Below, one piece after another: positions 8,383 to 16,119 of a stretch of 41,894 nucleotides of DNA (position 1 is its first letter; every line of letters begins with the position of its first letter). The DNA is from CAZFMJ01 sp964520045 (GTDB taxonomy: Bacteria > Elusimicrobiota > Elusimicrobia > Elusimicrobiales > CAZFMJ01), in the NCBI GenBank assembly GCA_964520045.1, contig CAZFMJ010000022.1, positions 1 to 41,894 on the forward strand, read 5' to 3'. Position numbers and translations under genes: made by a program. The notes below the pieces were generated by a model. That model was given only the letters and a program-made list of their open reading frames with translations. It made no database searches and had not been told where the DNA came from.

Positions 8383-9473
8383 TCGGATTTCTGTTTTTTG
8401 CCGGCCATTTCGAACAAATCCTTCAAATCCGCGTAAAAAGTCAGCGGCCCCTTCGGCCAGCCGAGTCCGGCCTTTATCGCGGTCTCTATATCGGATTCGG
8501 AAACCATTGCTTCGTTTATCAGAAGCCTGGATTCTTCTATGACCGAACCCATAACCGCCGAAAATATTTCCTCGGCGGAAAGATGCTTTATCCCCAAATG
8601 CTTCACCATGCCGGCAAGGGCCGGGTTTTCGCCCACTATCGCCCCGTCTTCATACAGGTAAAATCCGGCGGTCGTTTTTTTCCCAAGCTGTCCGTATTCG
8701 GCAAGCCTGTTTTCCAAAGCAGACGCGGCCAGACGCGGCGGACTGCCGAGCATTTCAAATAACCTGCCGGCGCAGGAGGCATCGGTGTCAAGCCCTATGC
8801 CGTCAGCCATTTCAAACGGTCCGGAAGGGAGACCTCCGACCGCTTTTACCGCGGAATCGATTTCATTCGGAAGCCCTTTTCCGGACTCAAGCAGTCTTAT
8901 AGCCGACAGAATGAACGGCCGCGTCAGCCGCTCGACAATCAATCCGGGATGGTCTCTCAGGATAACGCAGGTTTTGCCTATGTCCTTTGAAAGGTCCGAA
9001 CAGGTCTTAAGAACTTCGTCGGAAGTCGCGCTTGTTCTGGCTATTTCAACGAACGTATGCTTCATTACCGGAGAAAAATAATGCAGTCCGACCAATCTGC
9101 CCGGCTCCGGAATAAAAGCTCCCAGCCAGGAAATGGGAACCAGTCCCGCGCCGGCGGCGAATATGGCGGAGGAAGGCATTATTTTGCCGAGTTTTGAAAA
9201 CAACGCCTCGCGGGAAGCGTCATCGCCGGACATGGTCTCGATTATAATATCCGCGCCCTTAAACTGCTCCAGCTCCTGAACCGCCTCCACGGAAGACATA
9301 AGACCGAGGCTGCCGGTTTTTTTGAGACTCCAGTCTATTTTGGCAAGCGCCGTCTTAAGACTGTCCAGAAAAACGTCATATATGCGGACCTGATATCCTT
9401 TGCGTATCAGCAATTCCGCAAGACCGGCGCCGATAGCGTTTGCCCCTATTATCCCCACCGCCTCTATCTTCAT
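8373..9473 (-). CDS. 3-hydroxyacyl-CoA dehydrogenase-like protein with altered active site
   Basis: The 366-aa protein has an N-terminal Rossmann domain (1-178) and two C-terminal 3HCDH segments (about 178-270 and 285-366). This is the layout of NAD-dependent L-3-hydroxyacyl-CoA dehydrogenases. The fold markers GLHYFSPV (H131) and FVEIA (E143) are kept. Three usually conserved positions differ. The nucleotide loop is GANAIG (Asn for the second Gly). The NTSS segment that supplies a catalytic Ser reads AGAG. The Asn of PGFIVNR is Glu (PGLIVER, E181). It may therefore act on a different substrate or be non-catalytic. The start overlaps the receiver gene upstream by ATGA. The gene sits in a signalling cluster, not with beta-oxidation genes. 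Confidence 0.8.
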   Translation of the reverse strand: MKIEAVGIIGANAIGAGLAELLIRKGYQVRIYDVFLDSLKTALAKIDWSLKKTGSLGLMSSVEAVQELEQFKGADIIIETMSGDDASREALFSKLGKIMPSSAIFAAGAGLVPISWLGAFIPEPGRLVGLHYFSPVMKHTFVEIARTSATSDEVLKTCSDLSKDIGKTCVILRDHPGLIVERLTRPFILSAIRLLESGKGLPNEIDSAVKAVGGLPSGPFEMADGIGLDTDASCAGRLFEMLGSPPRLAASALENRLAEYGQLGKKTTAGFYLYEDGAIVGENPALAGMVKHLGIKHLSAEEIFSAVMGSVIEESRLLINEAMVSESDIETAIKAGLGWPKGPLTFYADLKDLFEMAGKKQKSEWD

Positions 9474-9856
9474 GCCGTTCCCCCGGCCTGCCGCTTTTTG
9501 GTTTTCACATTTTCGATCATCTTGTCCAACTCCGCCAAATTGACGGGCTTTGAGAGAACACCCTCCACAAAAAAAATGTCGACGCTGTTTTCAATAATAT
9601 ATTCCGGCCGGCCGGCGATAACGATGATCGGCACGGCCGAGGTCTTTGGATTGAGCCTCAGCATGGTCTGCGCGGTCGCGCCGTCCATTTCGGGCATCCT
9701 CACGTCCATAAGTATCAGATCGGGCGGATTGCCTACCGCCTTGTCGAATAAAATTTTACCATTGGCCGCGGTTTCCGCTTTGTGGCCGTTTCCTTCCAGA
9801 TGGTCTTTTACCATATTGGAAAAAAGAGTATCGTCATCCGCTATTAAAATTCTCAT
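9470..9856 (-). CDS. Response regulator receiver protein
   Basis: The 128-aa protein is a receiver domain: acidic pair in IADDDTL, phospho-acceptor in LILMDVRMPEMDG, and Lys in VLSKPVN. A short basic tail (KTKKRQAGGTA) follows. It has no DNA-binding or enzymatic output domain. The gene lies 20 bases after the 517-aa membrane protein and overlaps the next gene by four bases, so the four minus-strand genes probably form one unit. No Shine-Dalgarno is visible. GATAAT lies exactly 6 nt before the ATG, which could be a chance match or an internal leaderless promoter. Confidence 0.9.
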   Translation of the reverse strand: MRILIADDDTLFSNMVKDHLEGNGHKAETAANGKILFDKAVGNPPDLILMDVRMPEMDGATAQTMLRLNPKTSAVPIIVIAGRPEYIIENSVDIFFVEGVLSKPVNLAELDKMIENVKTKKRQAGGTA

Positions 9857-9876
9857 GTTTTTATTATCCCGGCGTT

Positions 9877-11430
9877 TCAGCCCACGCTCACTTCCTCAAG
9901 CCGGGCGATGCCGTCCCTGTTAAGCACTATTCTGACGCGGCCGTGGCTCACCTGCTGTCTCCGCGAAGAATCGCACAGTATATATCTGATTATCATATTT
10001 ATGTGATAAACCCGCGAACAGCGCACGACCTCTATTTTTTTTGTCTCGGGATTAAGATATAAGTGATCGACCTCCGGATCATCGGCCTGGCTTAAAAAAT
10101 CCTCAACGCTGAATCTCATTATGTCGTTTATATCCGTCCTTCTTTCATGGGCGGAGAAAATCCTGCCGGCGGAAAGCTCAACTTCTTTTTCATACTTAAA
10201 CACGCATTCAGGCTTGCCTTCTTCGTCTATGGACGTGATATTGTCGATATTTCTCCGGAGCAGAACATCGGAAGGAACGGCATTATTTGCGATAAAACTG
10301 AAAGCTTCCTTAAAAACGCCTATTATTTTCCCGGTCTGCGGATCGCGTATATTGACCTTTCTGTCCGATATCCAGCGCGTCATCCCCTTGGAAAAAAATA
10401 TTTTGAGCCAGTCTTTTATCCTATCCTTGAAAATATAGCTTGCTACGACTACGATCACAAACGAGGCGCTGTTGACGGTATAGCGGTTCTGCGCATATAT
10501 CATGACCAGCGTGGCAAAAAGCATGGCCACTCCGGCGGCAAGCCCGAAAACAAACTGCATAAGCCCTTCCCACTCGGAAATTTCTATCTGCAGATACAGC
10601 GCGCTGGATATAAATTTTTTCAGCACGCTTCTGCGGTAAACGATGGCTTCGTTTTTCCCGCCCCTTACAATAACAGAGGAATACCCCATGGACGCGCGGT
10701 AAGCGCTTTGGGCCGTTATGATGTCGATGGCGGACTCTTCAACCGCCCTGAATTCTTTTAAAATCTCCCCCTTTTTATGCAGGGCCTCCAAAAATACCGC
10801 CAGATATTCCTCGATAGTAAGGCTTAAAAACTCGTCAAGGAAATTAAAACACTCCCTAAGCCTTATCGGCACTATCGGATTCGACATATCGGTGCGCAGT
10901 ACCCGTATGCGGCTTATAAGAACCCGGATATCGCGTATCAGATTTATGCTGTTTTCCTCCAGCAGACTCAGCTGCGCTTTGTGTTTTTCGTCTTTCGCAT
11001 TATGAAATTTAAACTCTTCTATCAGATACCTGATATAATCCCTGACGGCGGCCCTGACGATACAGCCGAGCAGTTTTACCTCGCTGTATACCGCATCCAC
11101 GGTTTCCCTGTCTTTTGTTCCGGACAATATAAGCTGGAACCTGGATTTAATTCTATTCAGGGGAGAAATATCAACGGAAGGATCTATAAGCTTTCGCAGG
11201 CTCATCTGCGGCGTTTTGAACCGTATATATTTCTGCGTGCTGTTATAAAAATCGTTTTTTGAATATGTGTTTGGATTGATGTTCAGGGCGCGCGGAATAA
11301 AAAAATACGTCTCAACGCGGTATTTATTTTTACGGCCGGATTCAAGATCCATGTCAAGCTTGATCTCAAAACGGTTTTTGTCATGGATCGTTATCTTTGA
11401 ATCCAGAATTTCGCGAAGATCTTCTCTCAT
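9877..11430 (-). CDS. Membrane protein of unknown family, first gene of a signalling cluster
   Basis: I do not recognise this 517-aa protein. The N-terminal 280 residues are soluble and helix-rich, with a charged, partly coiled-coil stretch at about 140-235. Two hydrophobic segments follow at about 291-312 and 318-335 (VFGLAAGVAMLFATLVMIYA and VNSASFVIVVVASYIF). A soluble C-terminal domain of about 180 residues completes it. The hydrophobic pair suggests a membrane hairpin with both large domains in the cytoplasm. The next gene is a receiver protein, so a role as sensor, scaffold or effector is plausible but unproved. There is no Shine-Dalgarno; a perfect TATAAT ends 6 nt before the ATG, suggesting a leaderless mRNA. 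Confidence 0.75.
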   Translation of the reverse strand: MREDLREILDSKITIHDKNRFEIKLDMDLESGRKNKYRVETYFFIPRALNINPNTYSKNDFYNSTQKYIRFKTPQMSLRKLIDPSVDISPLNRIKSRFQLILSGTKDRETVDAVYSEVKLLGCIVRAAVRDYIRYLIEEFKFHNAKDEKHKAQLSLLEENSINLIRDIRVLISRIRVLRTDMSNPIVPIRLRECFNFLDEFLSLTIEEYLAVFLEALHKKGEILKEFRAVEESAIDIITAQSAYRASMGYSSVIVRGGKNEAIVYRRSVLKKFISSALYLQIEISEWEGLMQFVFGLAAGVAMLFATLVMIYAQNRYTVNSASFVIVVVASYIFKDRIKDWLKIFFSKGMTRWISDRKVNIRDPQTGKIIGVFKEAFSFIANNAVPSDVLLRRNIDNITSIDEEGKPECVFKYEKEVELSAGRIFSAHERRTDINDIMRFSVEDFLSQADDPEVDHLYLNPETKKIEVVRCSRVYHINMIIRYILCDSSRRQQVSHGRVRIVLNRDGIARLEEVSVG

Positions 11431-11436
11431 ACGTAT

Positions 11437-11468
11437 ATTATATAGTTTTTGGAGCGGACATGTCCGCT
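11437..11468 (-). promoter_or_regulatory. Promoter with 16-bp palindromic operator at the -35 position
   Basis: On the minus strand, TATAAT (11437-11442) ends 6 nt before the ATG at 11430. No TTGACA is present. Instead the perfect 16-bp palindrome AGCGGACATGTCCGCT (11453-11468) begins 10 bases upstream of the -10 and covers the -35 region. That is a typical place for a repressor or activator dimer. It could alternatively be a terminator stem for the MFS gene upstream, though no T-run follows. Confidence 0.5.
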
Positions 11469-11471
11469 GAC

Positions 11472-11615
11472 GGCAGTCCCATTCCTTCCTCAGAGGCTTT
11501 GAGAATGGGTCAGTCCAAACTCACTGCTTGTATGGAAGGTTTGGGCAGTCCCATTCCTTCCTCAGAGGCTTTGAGAATGGGTCAGTCCAAACTCACTGCT
11601 TGTATGGAAGGTTTG
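11472..11615. repeat. Two perfect 72-bp tandem repeats spanning the end of the MFS gene
   Basis: Two direct copies of 72 bases (11472-11543 and 11544-11615) are followed by six bases of a third. Each unit can form two stems: CCCATTC/GAATGGG (11478-11484 with 11503-11509 in copy 1) and CCAAAC/GTTTGG (11515-11520 with 11539-11544). Copy 2 includes the last codons and the TGA (11582-11584) of the MFS transporter. Copy 1 repeats that segment past the stop. The unit length is a multiple of three. It looks like a recent slippage or duplication of the gene's terminator region. Confidence 0.85.
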
Positions 11616-12871
11616 GGCAGTTCGTTCCATAACGCCAGCATGAGTACGCCGCCGGCGAAAGAAAATCCCAGCAGGCTTACGATCCATCCGCCCCAGCCGA
11701 ATCTGTCCAGCAGCAAGCCCAGCCCTACGCCGGTAAGCCCCCCTCCCAGATACTGCCAGAAATCCACAAAACCCACGGCGGAGCCGGTAGCCGTCTTTCC
11801 CCCGAAATCCATCGCCGCCGCGGCGCCGAGCAGGGCATGGGGCCCGCTTATGGCCGCCTGAAGCAAAATAAAAAAGACCATGCTTTTTACGGGCCCCGTA
11901 AATTTAAGAAAAGCGATAAGCAGAAGAAACTGGGCGAAATACATTATGGCGCAGATAGGCCCCCGTCTGCCCGAAAAAAATATATCCGAAGAATACCCGG
12001 CCAAAAAGGCGCCCGCGGTTCCGGCGACAGGCAGAGCCCACACGGACGCCTGAAATATAAAAGAAGTAAGCGGCATTGCCTGTACTTCCTCAAAATATCT
12101 CGGGAACCACTGATCCAGCCCGTGCCGCACCACTCCGGTGCAGAAATACGCGCCGGCTATCAGCCAAAGCGGCTTGGATGAAAGAATCTTTTTTATCAGC
12201 GCCGCGCCGCCTTCTTTTTCGCCGGCGCCGCAGTTTTTATACGGGTTAAGCTCGGGGAACCCGGCTTCTTCCGGCGTATCCTCTACTTTAAAATAGACCA
12301 AAACCGCGGCGGCGGCGGCTACCGCGGCCGGCAGCCAGAACAAAAACGGCCATCCATAGCGCAAAATAAGATACGGCCCGGCGAACTGTATCGCAAACCG
12401 TCCGGCCTGCATTACAAGCCCGAAGTATCCCGTATATATGCCCCGCTCCCTCAAGCCGAACCAGTTCCCGAATATTTTAACTCCGCTGGGCGCGCCGAAT
12501 GCCTGGAAATAGCCGTTCAACAGCCAGATCGAGACAAACCATGTTATCGAGCCGATAAATACGCCCATGCCGAACAGGATATTGAGAATTACGGTGGCGG
12601 CCGCGCCCAAAAGCATGGCGCGCCTGCCTTTGATCATGTCCGTCAGCGGCCCGTTTATGAGCTGGCCTGCGGCATAAGCCCACATCATGGCGGTTATGAT
12701 GCTTCCCCACTGCGTCTTGCTCCAGCCGTAATAATCGCACATCGTCTTGCTTACCAGAGGAAGGTTATACCTGCACATATAATAGGAGGCGTAGCACACG
12801 GCCACGGGGATCCAGACCGCCGCCCTGCGCTTTATGAAATTTTCCGGATACGGGTAGGGGGAAATTTTCAC
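11582..12871 (-). CDS. MFS transporter, organophosphate:phosphate antiporter type (UhpC/GlpT-like)
   Basis: The 429-aa protein has about 12 hydrophobic segments. The N-terminal AVCYASYYMCRYNLPLVSK resembles the start of GlpT/UhpT/UhpC proteins, with the Arg characteristic of phosphate-ester binding. The loop NGPLTDMIKGRRAMLLG matches the MFS loop 2-3 signature, and an inner-membrane location is expected. The family exchanges sugar phosphates or glycerol-3-phosphate for phosphate; UhpC members act as sensors. The exact substrate cannot be read here. The start is a GTG that overlaps the xerD stop by GTGA. The last codons and stop lie inside the second copy of a 72-bp tandem repeat. Confidence 0.85.
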   Translation of the reverse strand: MKISPYPYPENFIKRRAAVWIPVAVCYASYYMCRYNLPLVSKTMCDYYGWSKTQWGSIITAMMWAYAAGQLINGPLTDMIKGRRAMLLGAAATVILNILFGMGVFIGSITWFVSIWLLNGYFQAFGAPSGVKIFGNWFGLRERGIYTGYFGLVMQAGRFAIQFAGPYLILRYGWPFLFWLPAAVAAAAAVLVYFKVEDTPEEAGFPELNPYKNCGAGEKEGGAALIKKILSSKPLWLIAGAYFCTGVVRHGLDQWFPRYFEEVQAMPLTSFIFQASVWALPVAGTAGAFLAGYSSDIFFSGRRGPICAIMYFAQFLLLIAFLKFTGPVKSMVFFILLQAAISGPHALLGAAAAMDFGGKTATGSAVGFVDFWQYLGGGLTGVGLGLLLDRFGWGGWIVSLLGFSFAGGVLMLALWNELPKPSIQAVSLD

Positions 12872-13767
12872 TTGCTTTCCTCCGGATGGAATCTGCGGTG
12901 GGCGGCCTTGAGATCCTTTTTATCCAGATGCGTATATATCTGAGTGGTATTGAGGCTTGCGTGTCCCAGCAATTCCTGAAGCGTCCTTAAATCCGCTCCT
13001 TCCTGAAGCAGGTGCGAAGCGAACGTGTGCCTGAAAAGATGAGGATATATCTTTTTGTCTGTATTTATTTTTCTGCCGAGTTCCCGCAAATCCTTCCACG
13101 CCTTGACCCTGCTAAGTTTTTTCCCCGTCTTATTCACAAAAAAATATTCAGAAGCCGGCTTGCCGGCAAATTTTTTTTGCCTTGCGGCGAGATAGTTTTT
13201 AAGCGTCCTGACGGCGGTCTTATGCACCGGAACCATTCTTTCCTTTCCGCCCTTGCCGAAAACTTTTATCCAGCCCTTTTCAATATTTACCGATTCGAGA
13301 TTTAACCCCAGCATCTCTGAAATCCTTATGCCGGTAGCATAGAGAAGCTCCGCCATGGAGCGCGTTCTCGTATGCGGGAAACCGCCGCCTCCGGGCCAGG
13401 AAAGAATTCTTTCCATTTCTCCCCTGCTTATCACCGCGGGCATCCTTTCCGGAATACGGGGAGACTTAAAATTTCTGGTAGGATCGTCCTGCGCGATATT
13501 TTCAAGCATAAGAAACCGGTAAAAAGAGCGGACGGCCTCCATTTTCCTGAACATCGTGGAAGGCTTAAGCCGTCCGCTCATCCTTGCTTTTAAAAAATAT
13601 TCATTAAGGAAAGTGCTGTCTGCTTTTGCGGGAGGCAGGCCTTTGCCCGCGCAATATAAAATAAAACCGCGGACATCGGTCAAATACGCCGAGCACGTAT
13701 TTTTTGAGAGCCCCTTTTCAAGGCTTATATGGCGCAAAAAGGATTTTTCCAGATTTTCAGGAAGCAT
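12868..13767 (-). CDS. xerD: XerD-like tyrosine recombinase
   Basis: The 299-aa protein has a SAM-like N-terminal core-binding domain (about 1-95) and a C-terminal catalytic domain. The catalytic set is intact: R148 (ATGIRISE), K172 (GKGGKER), H243 and R246 (HLFRHTFA), H269 (LLGHASL) and the nucleophile Y278 (QIYTH). Length and sequence fit the chromosome-dimer-resolution XerC/XerD group rather than phage or integron integrases. XerD is favoured, though XerC or a single-Xer system cannot be excluded. No partner xer gene or dif-like site was recognised. It is not a sign of a mobile element: neighbours are housekeeping genes and the transporter gene overlaps by GTGA. Confidence 0.85.
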   Translation of the reverse strand: MLPENLEKSFLRHISLEKGLSKNTCSAYLTDVRGFILYCAGKGLPPAKADSTFLNEYFLKARMSGRLKPSTMFRKMEAVRSFYRFLMLENIAQDDPTRNFKSPRIPERMPAVISRGEMERILSWPGGGGFPHTRTRSMAELLYATGIRISEMLGLNLESVNIEKGWIKVFGKGGKERMVPVHKTAVRTLKNYLAARQKKFAGKPASEYFFVNKTGKKLSRVKAWKDLRELGRKINTDKKIYPHLFRHTFASHLLQEGADLRTLQELLGHASLNTTQIYTHLDKKDLKAAHRRFHPEESK

Positions 13768-13868
13768 TTAGGATTTCCCAGACCATCAGCCAAGACAACA
13801 GGCGATTTACCGCCCATATCGCCGGATGGACTGGGTTGCCGGGCCACTGGGGAACTGGGCCGCTTTTT

Positions 13869-14924
13869 TCAGCTTTCCTTGCCGGCGGTCTTAACCGGTT
13901 TGGACTGCTGGTCGCCGGCCGCAGGAAGGCCGGCCGCGAGAAATTTTGAGCGCAGTTCGGATTCTATCGCCTGCGCCGCTTTAGGATTGGATTTTAGATA
14001 AGATTTGGCGTTTTCTCTTCCCTGCCCCAGTCTTTCGCCTTTATACAGAAACCACGTGCCGCTTTTTTCAACTATATTGGATTCGGCTCCCATATCAAGA
14101 AGGCATCCCTCTAAAGATATGCCGGCGCCGTGAAGCATTTCGAACTCGGCCTGGCGGTACGGAGGCGCGACTTTGTTTTTGATAATTTTAACCCTGACGC
14201 GCGTTCCGGTCACCACGTCGCCTTGTTTTATGTTTTCTATTTTTCTGATGTCAAGGCGGACCGAAGAGTAAAATTTAAGGGCCAGTCCTCCGGGCGTGGT
14301 TTCGGGATTGCCGAACATGACGCCTATTTTATGCCTGAGCTGATTTATGAATATGAGGCTTGTTTTTGAGGTGGCTATTACCGACGTAAGCTTCCTGAGC
14401 GCCTGCGACATAAGCCTTGCCTGCAGTCCGACATGCGTGTCTCCCATTTCGCCTTCTATTTCCGCCCGCGGAACAAGAGCCGCCACGGAGTCTATCACTA
14501 TTATGTCCAGGGCTCCTGAACGCACCAGCTTTTCCGTTATTTCAAGAGCCTGTTCCCCCGAATCCGGCTGGGAAATAAGCAAATTGTCTATATCCACTCC
14601 GATTTTTTGCGCATACAGCGGGTCCAGGGCATGTTCCGCGTCTATGAAAGCCGCGGAGCCTCCCCTTTTTTGCGCCTGAGCTATCACATGAAGCGAAAGC
14701 GTGGTCTTGCCGGAGGCCTCCGGCCCGAAAATCTCTATCACCCTGCCTCTGGGCAGGCCGCCGACACCCAAAGCCAGATCCAGCGACAACGCTCCGGTGG
14801 GAATAACGTCTATTTTGGTTTTTGCCGATTTGTCGCCCAGCTTCATTATCGCCTCATGCCCGAAAACTTTTTCGATCTGCGCCAACGCCATTTCAAGAGC
14901 TTTTGCTTTGTCGTCTTTGGCCAT
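13869..14924 (-). CDS. recA: RecA recombinase
   Basis: The 351-aa protein is RecA over nearly its full length. The Walker A motif GPEASGKT is at 67-74, Walker B at LDIIVIDSVAAL, and the DNA-binding loop region at EIEGEMGDTHVGLQARLMSQAL. FINQLRHKIGVMFGNPETTPGG is also present. The C-terminus is somewhat Lys-rich (KPVKTAGKES) rather than strongly acidic. RecA forms filaments on single-stranded DNA for repair and SOS signalling. A GGGAGG ribosome site precedes the ATG. I did not see a convincing LexA box upstream. It is followed by about 100 bases before xerD. Confidence 0.98.
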   Translation of the reverse strand: MAKDDKAKALEMALAQIEKVFGHEAIMKLGDKSAKTKIDVIPTGALSLDLALGVGGLPRGRVIEIFGPEASGKTTLSLHVIAQAQKRGGSAAFIDAEHALDPLYAQKIGVDIDNLLISQPDSGEQALEITEKLVRSGALDIIVIDSVAALVPRAEIEGEMGDTHVGLQARLMSQALRKLTSVIATSKTSLIFINQLRHKIGVMFGNPETTPGGLALKFYSSVRLDIRKIENIKQGDVVTGTRVRVKIIKNKVAPPYRQAEFEMLHGAGISLEGCLLDMGAESNIVEKSGTWFLYKGERLGQGRENAKSYLKSNPKAAQAIESELRSKFLAAGLPAAGDQQSKPVKTAGKES

Positions 14925-14975
14925 ACCGCCTCCCGTAAATTAAAAATTTCCTCTATCCTGCATAAGGTATATTAC

Positions 14976-14997
14976 AAAAAAAAAGAGCCATATGGCT
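14976..14997 (-). terminator. Probable Rho-independent terminator after the beta-lactamase-fold gene
   Basis: On the minus strand the palindrome AGCCATATGGCT (14986-14997) is followed by C and then nine T residues (opposite the A-run at 14976-14984). It lies about 40 bases past the stop at 15035. The usable RNA stem is only four pairs with an AUAU loop, so strength is doubtful. It also lies upstream of recA and could overlap its promoter region. Confidence 0.45.
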
Positions 14998-15034
14998 AAA
15001 CATATGCCTCAGGGTAAAACAAGGCCTGCCGGTT

Positions 15035-16048
15035 TTAAGATTTACCGTCTTTGACTGCGGGGGTTCCCTGCACCAGCATGGAATTATCCGTGCTGTAATA
15101 ATCAAAAGTTATTTTGCCTATTTTCGCTATGAAATTTTTAGCGGTTTTATAATCGCCCACTTTGCCGGTCAAAACGGCTATGATGTAGTCTCCTTTCGGA
15201 GAAAAAACTATGCCCACGTCATGGCAGGACCTGCGCAGCAGACCCGTTTTATGGCCGAGTTCCCATCCTTCCGGAAGTTTTTTTGCAAGCCTGCTTGTGC
15301 TCCGGTTGCGCTTCATTATATCGACCATCGTTTCGCTGGAAAATTTATCAACAAGCTCCCGCTTATACATTTTCTCCAGCAGATACGCCATTTCCCGCGG
15401 AGTGGTGAAATTTTCATAGACGACTCTTCCGCCCCTGAGGCTGAGGCCCTCGGGATATATCTGCGTATACGTAAGCCCAAGCTTGGAAAACTGCTGCTGC
15501 AGGGCGTATATCCCCACTCTGTCTATGAGCATTTTCATGGCCGTGTTGTCGCTTTCGGTTATCATTTTCTCCAGGACTTCGCGCACGCTCAGGCTTGTTC
15601 CGTCCCTGCCCCATTTAAGGCTTCCGGAACCGCCGAACCGGTCGTATCTTCTGAGCACGAGCTGCGTGTCAAGAGAGATATCGCCCGAGCGTATTTTTTC
15701 AAAAACGCTCGCCATTATCGGAACTTTTATAAGGCTTGCCGAGGGAAAAAGATCGTCGGGGTGATATGTCCACGTGCGGCCCGTTTTCAAATCTTTGAGA
15801 TAAATTCCGAGCCGGCTGGGATAGCGCGCCGCTTCCTTATTAAGCGCCTCTCCCATTTCCTGCCACGCGCGCTCATCCTGCTGAAAAGCCGGAACCTGCT
15901 GCTCGGCGTCGGAAACCGTATCCGCCCCCGAACTCAAACCGGCGGGGACCACGGGAAGACGCGTCACCGAAGCTATATCAAGCCCGGCTCCTATCCTGTA
16001 AGAAAAATAGAGCACCAGCAGGGTTACAAAAAAAACTATCTGCCGCAC
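15035..16048 (-). CDS. Serine hydrolase of class A beta-lactamase fold
   Basis: Translation starts at GTG 16048, chosen because GGAGGA lies at proper spacing upstream. The 337-aa product has an N-terminal signal/anchor (4-20). The penicillin-recognition motifs are S105-L-I-K108, SDN at 166-168 and KTG at 267-269. The region between SDN and KTG contains ENFTTPREMA, which aligns with the class A TTP segment. The omega loop with its deacylating Glu (ExxLN) is not recognisable. Such proteins may bind beta-lactams or act on peptidoglycan peptides without strong beta-lactamase activity. It is periplasmic or membrane-anchored. The gene is transcribed after clpC with about 70 bases between. Confidence 0.8.
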   Translation of the reverse strand: MRQIVFFVTLLVLYFSYRIGAGLDIASVTRLPVVPAGLSSGADTVSDAEQQVPAFQQDERAWQEMGEALNKEAARYPSRLGIYLKDLKTGRTWTYHPDDLFPSASLIKVPIMASVFEKIRSGDISLDTQLVLRRYDRFGGSGSLKWGRDGTSLSVREVLEKMITESDNTAMKMLIDRVGIYALQQQFSKLGLTYTQIYPEGLSLRGGRVVYENFTTPREMAYLLEKMYKRELVDKFSSETMVDIMKRNRSTSRLAKKLPEGWELGHKTGLLRRSCHDVGIVFSPKGDYIIAVLTGKVGDYKTAKNFIAKIGKITFDYYSTDNSMLVQGTPAVKDGKS

Positions 16049-16119
16049 GGCATCCTCCGGCTTTTCTTAAAATTACCGCCCGCTTCTTTATAATAGTCTA
16101 ACAGGAATGTGTTAAGGTT

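Noticed and set aside
11472..11615. 72-bp repeats considered as a CRISPR or integron attC site
   Set aside because: The copies abut without spacers, there are no cas genes, and no RYYYAAC/GTTRRRY pair frames them.
12868..13767. Tyrosine recombinase considered as a mobile-element integrase
   Set aside because: Length and sequence match chromosomal XerD; neighbours are recA and other housekeeping genes, with no attachment-site duplications seen.
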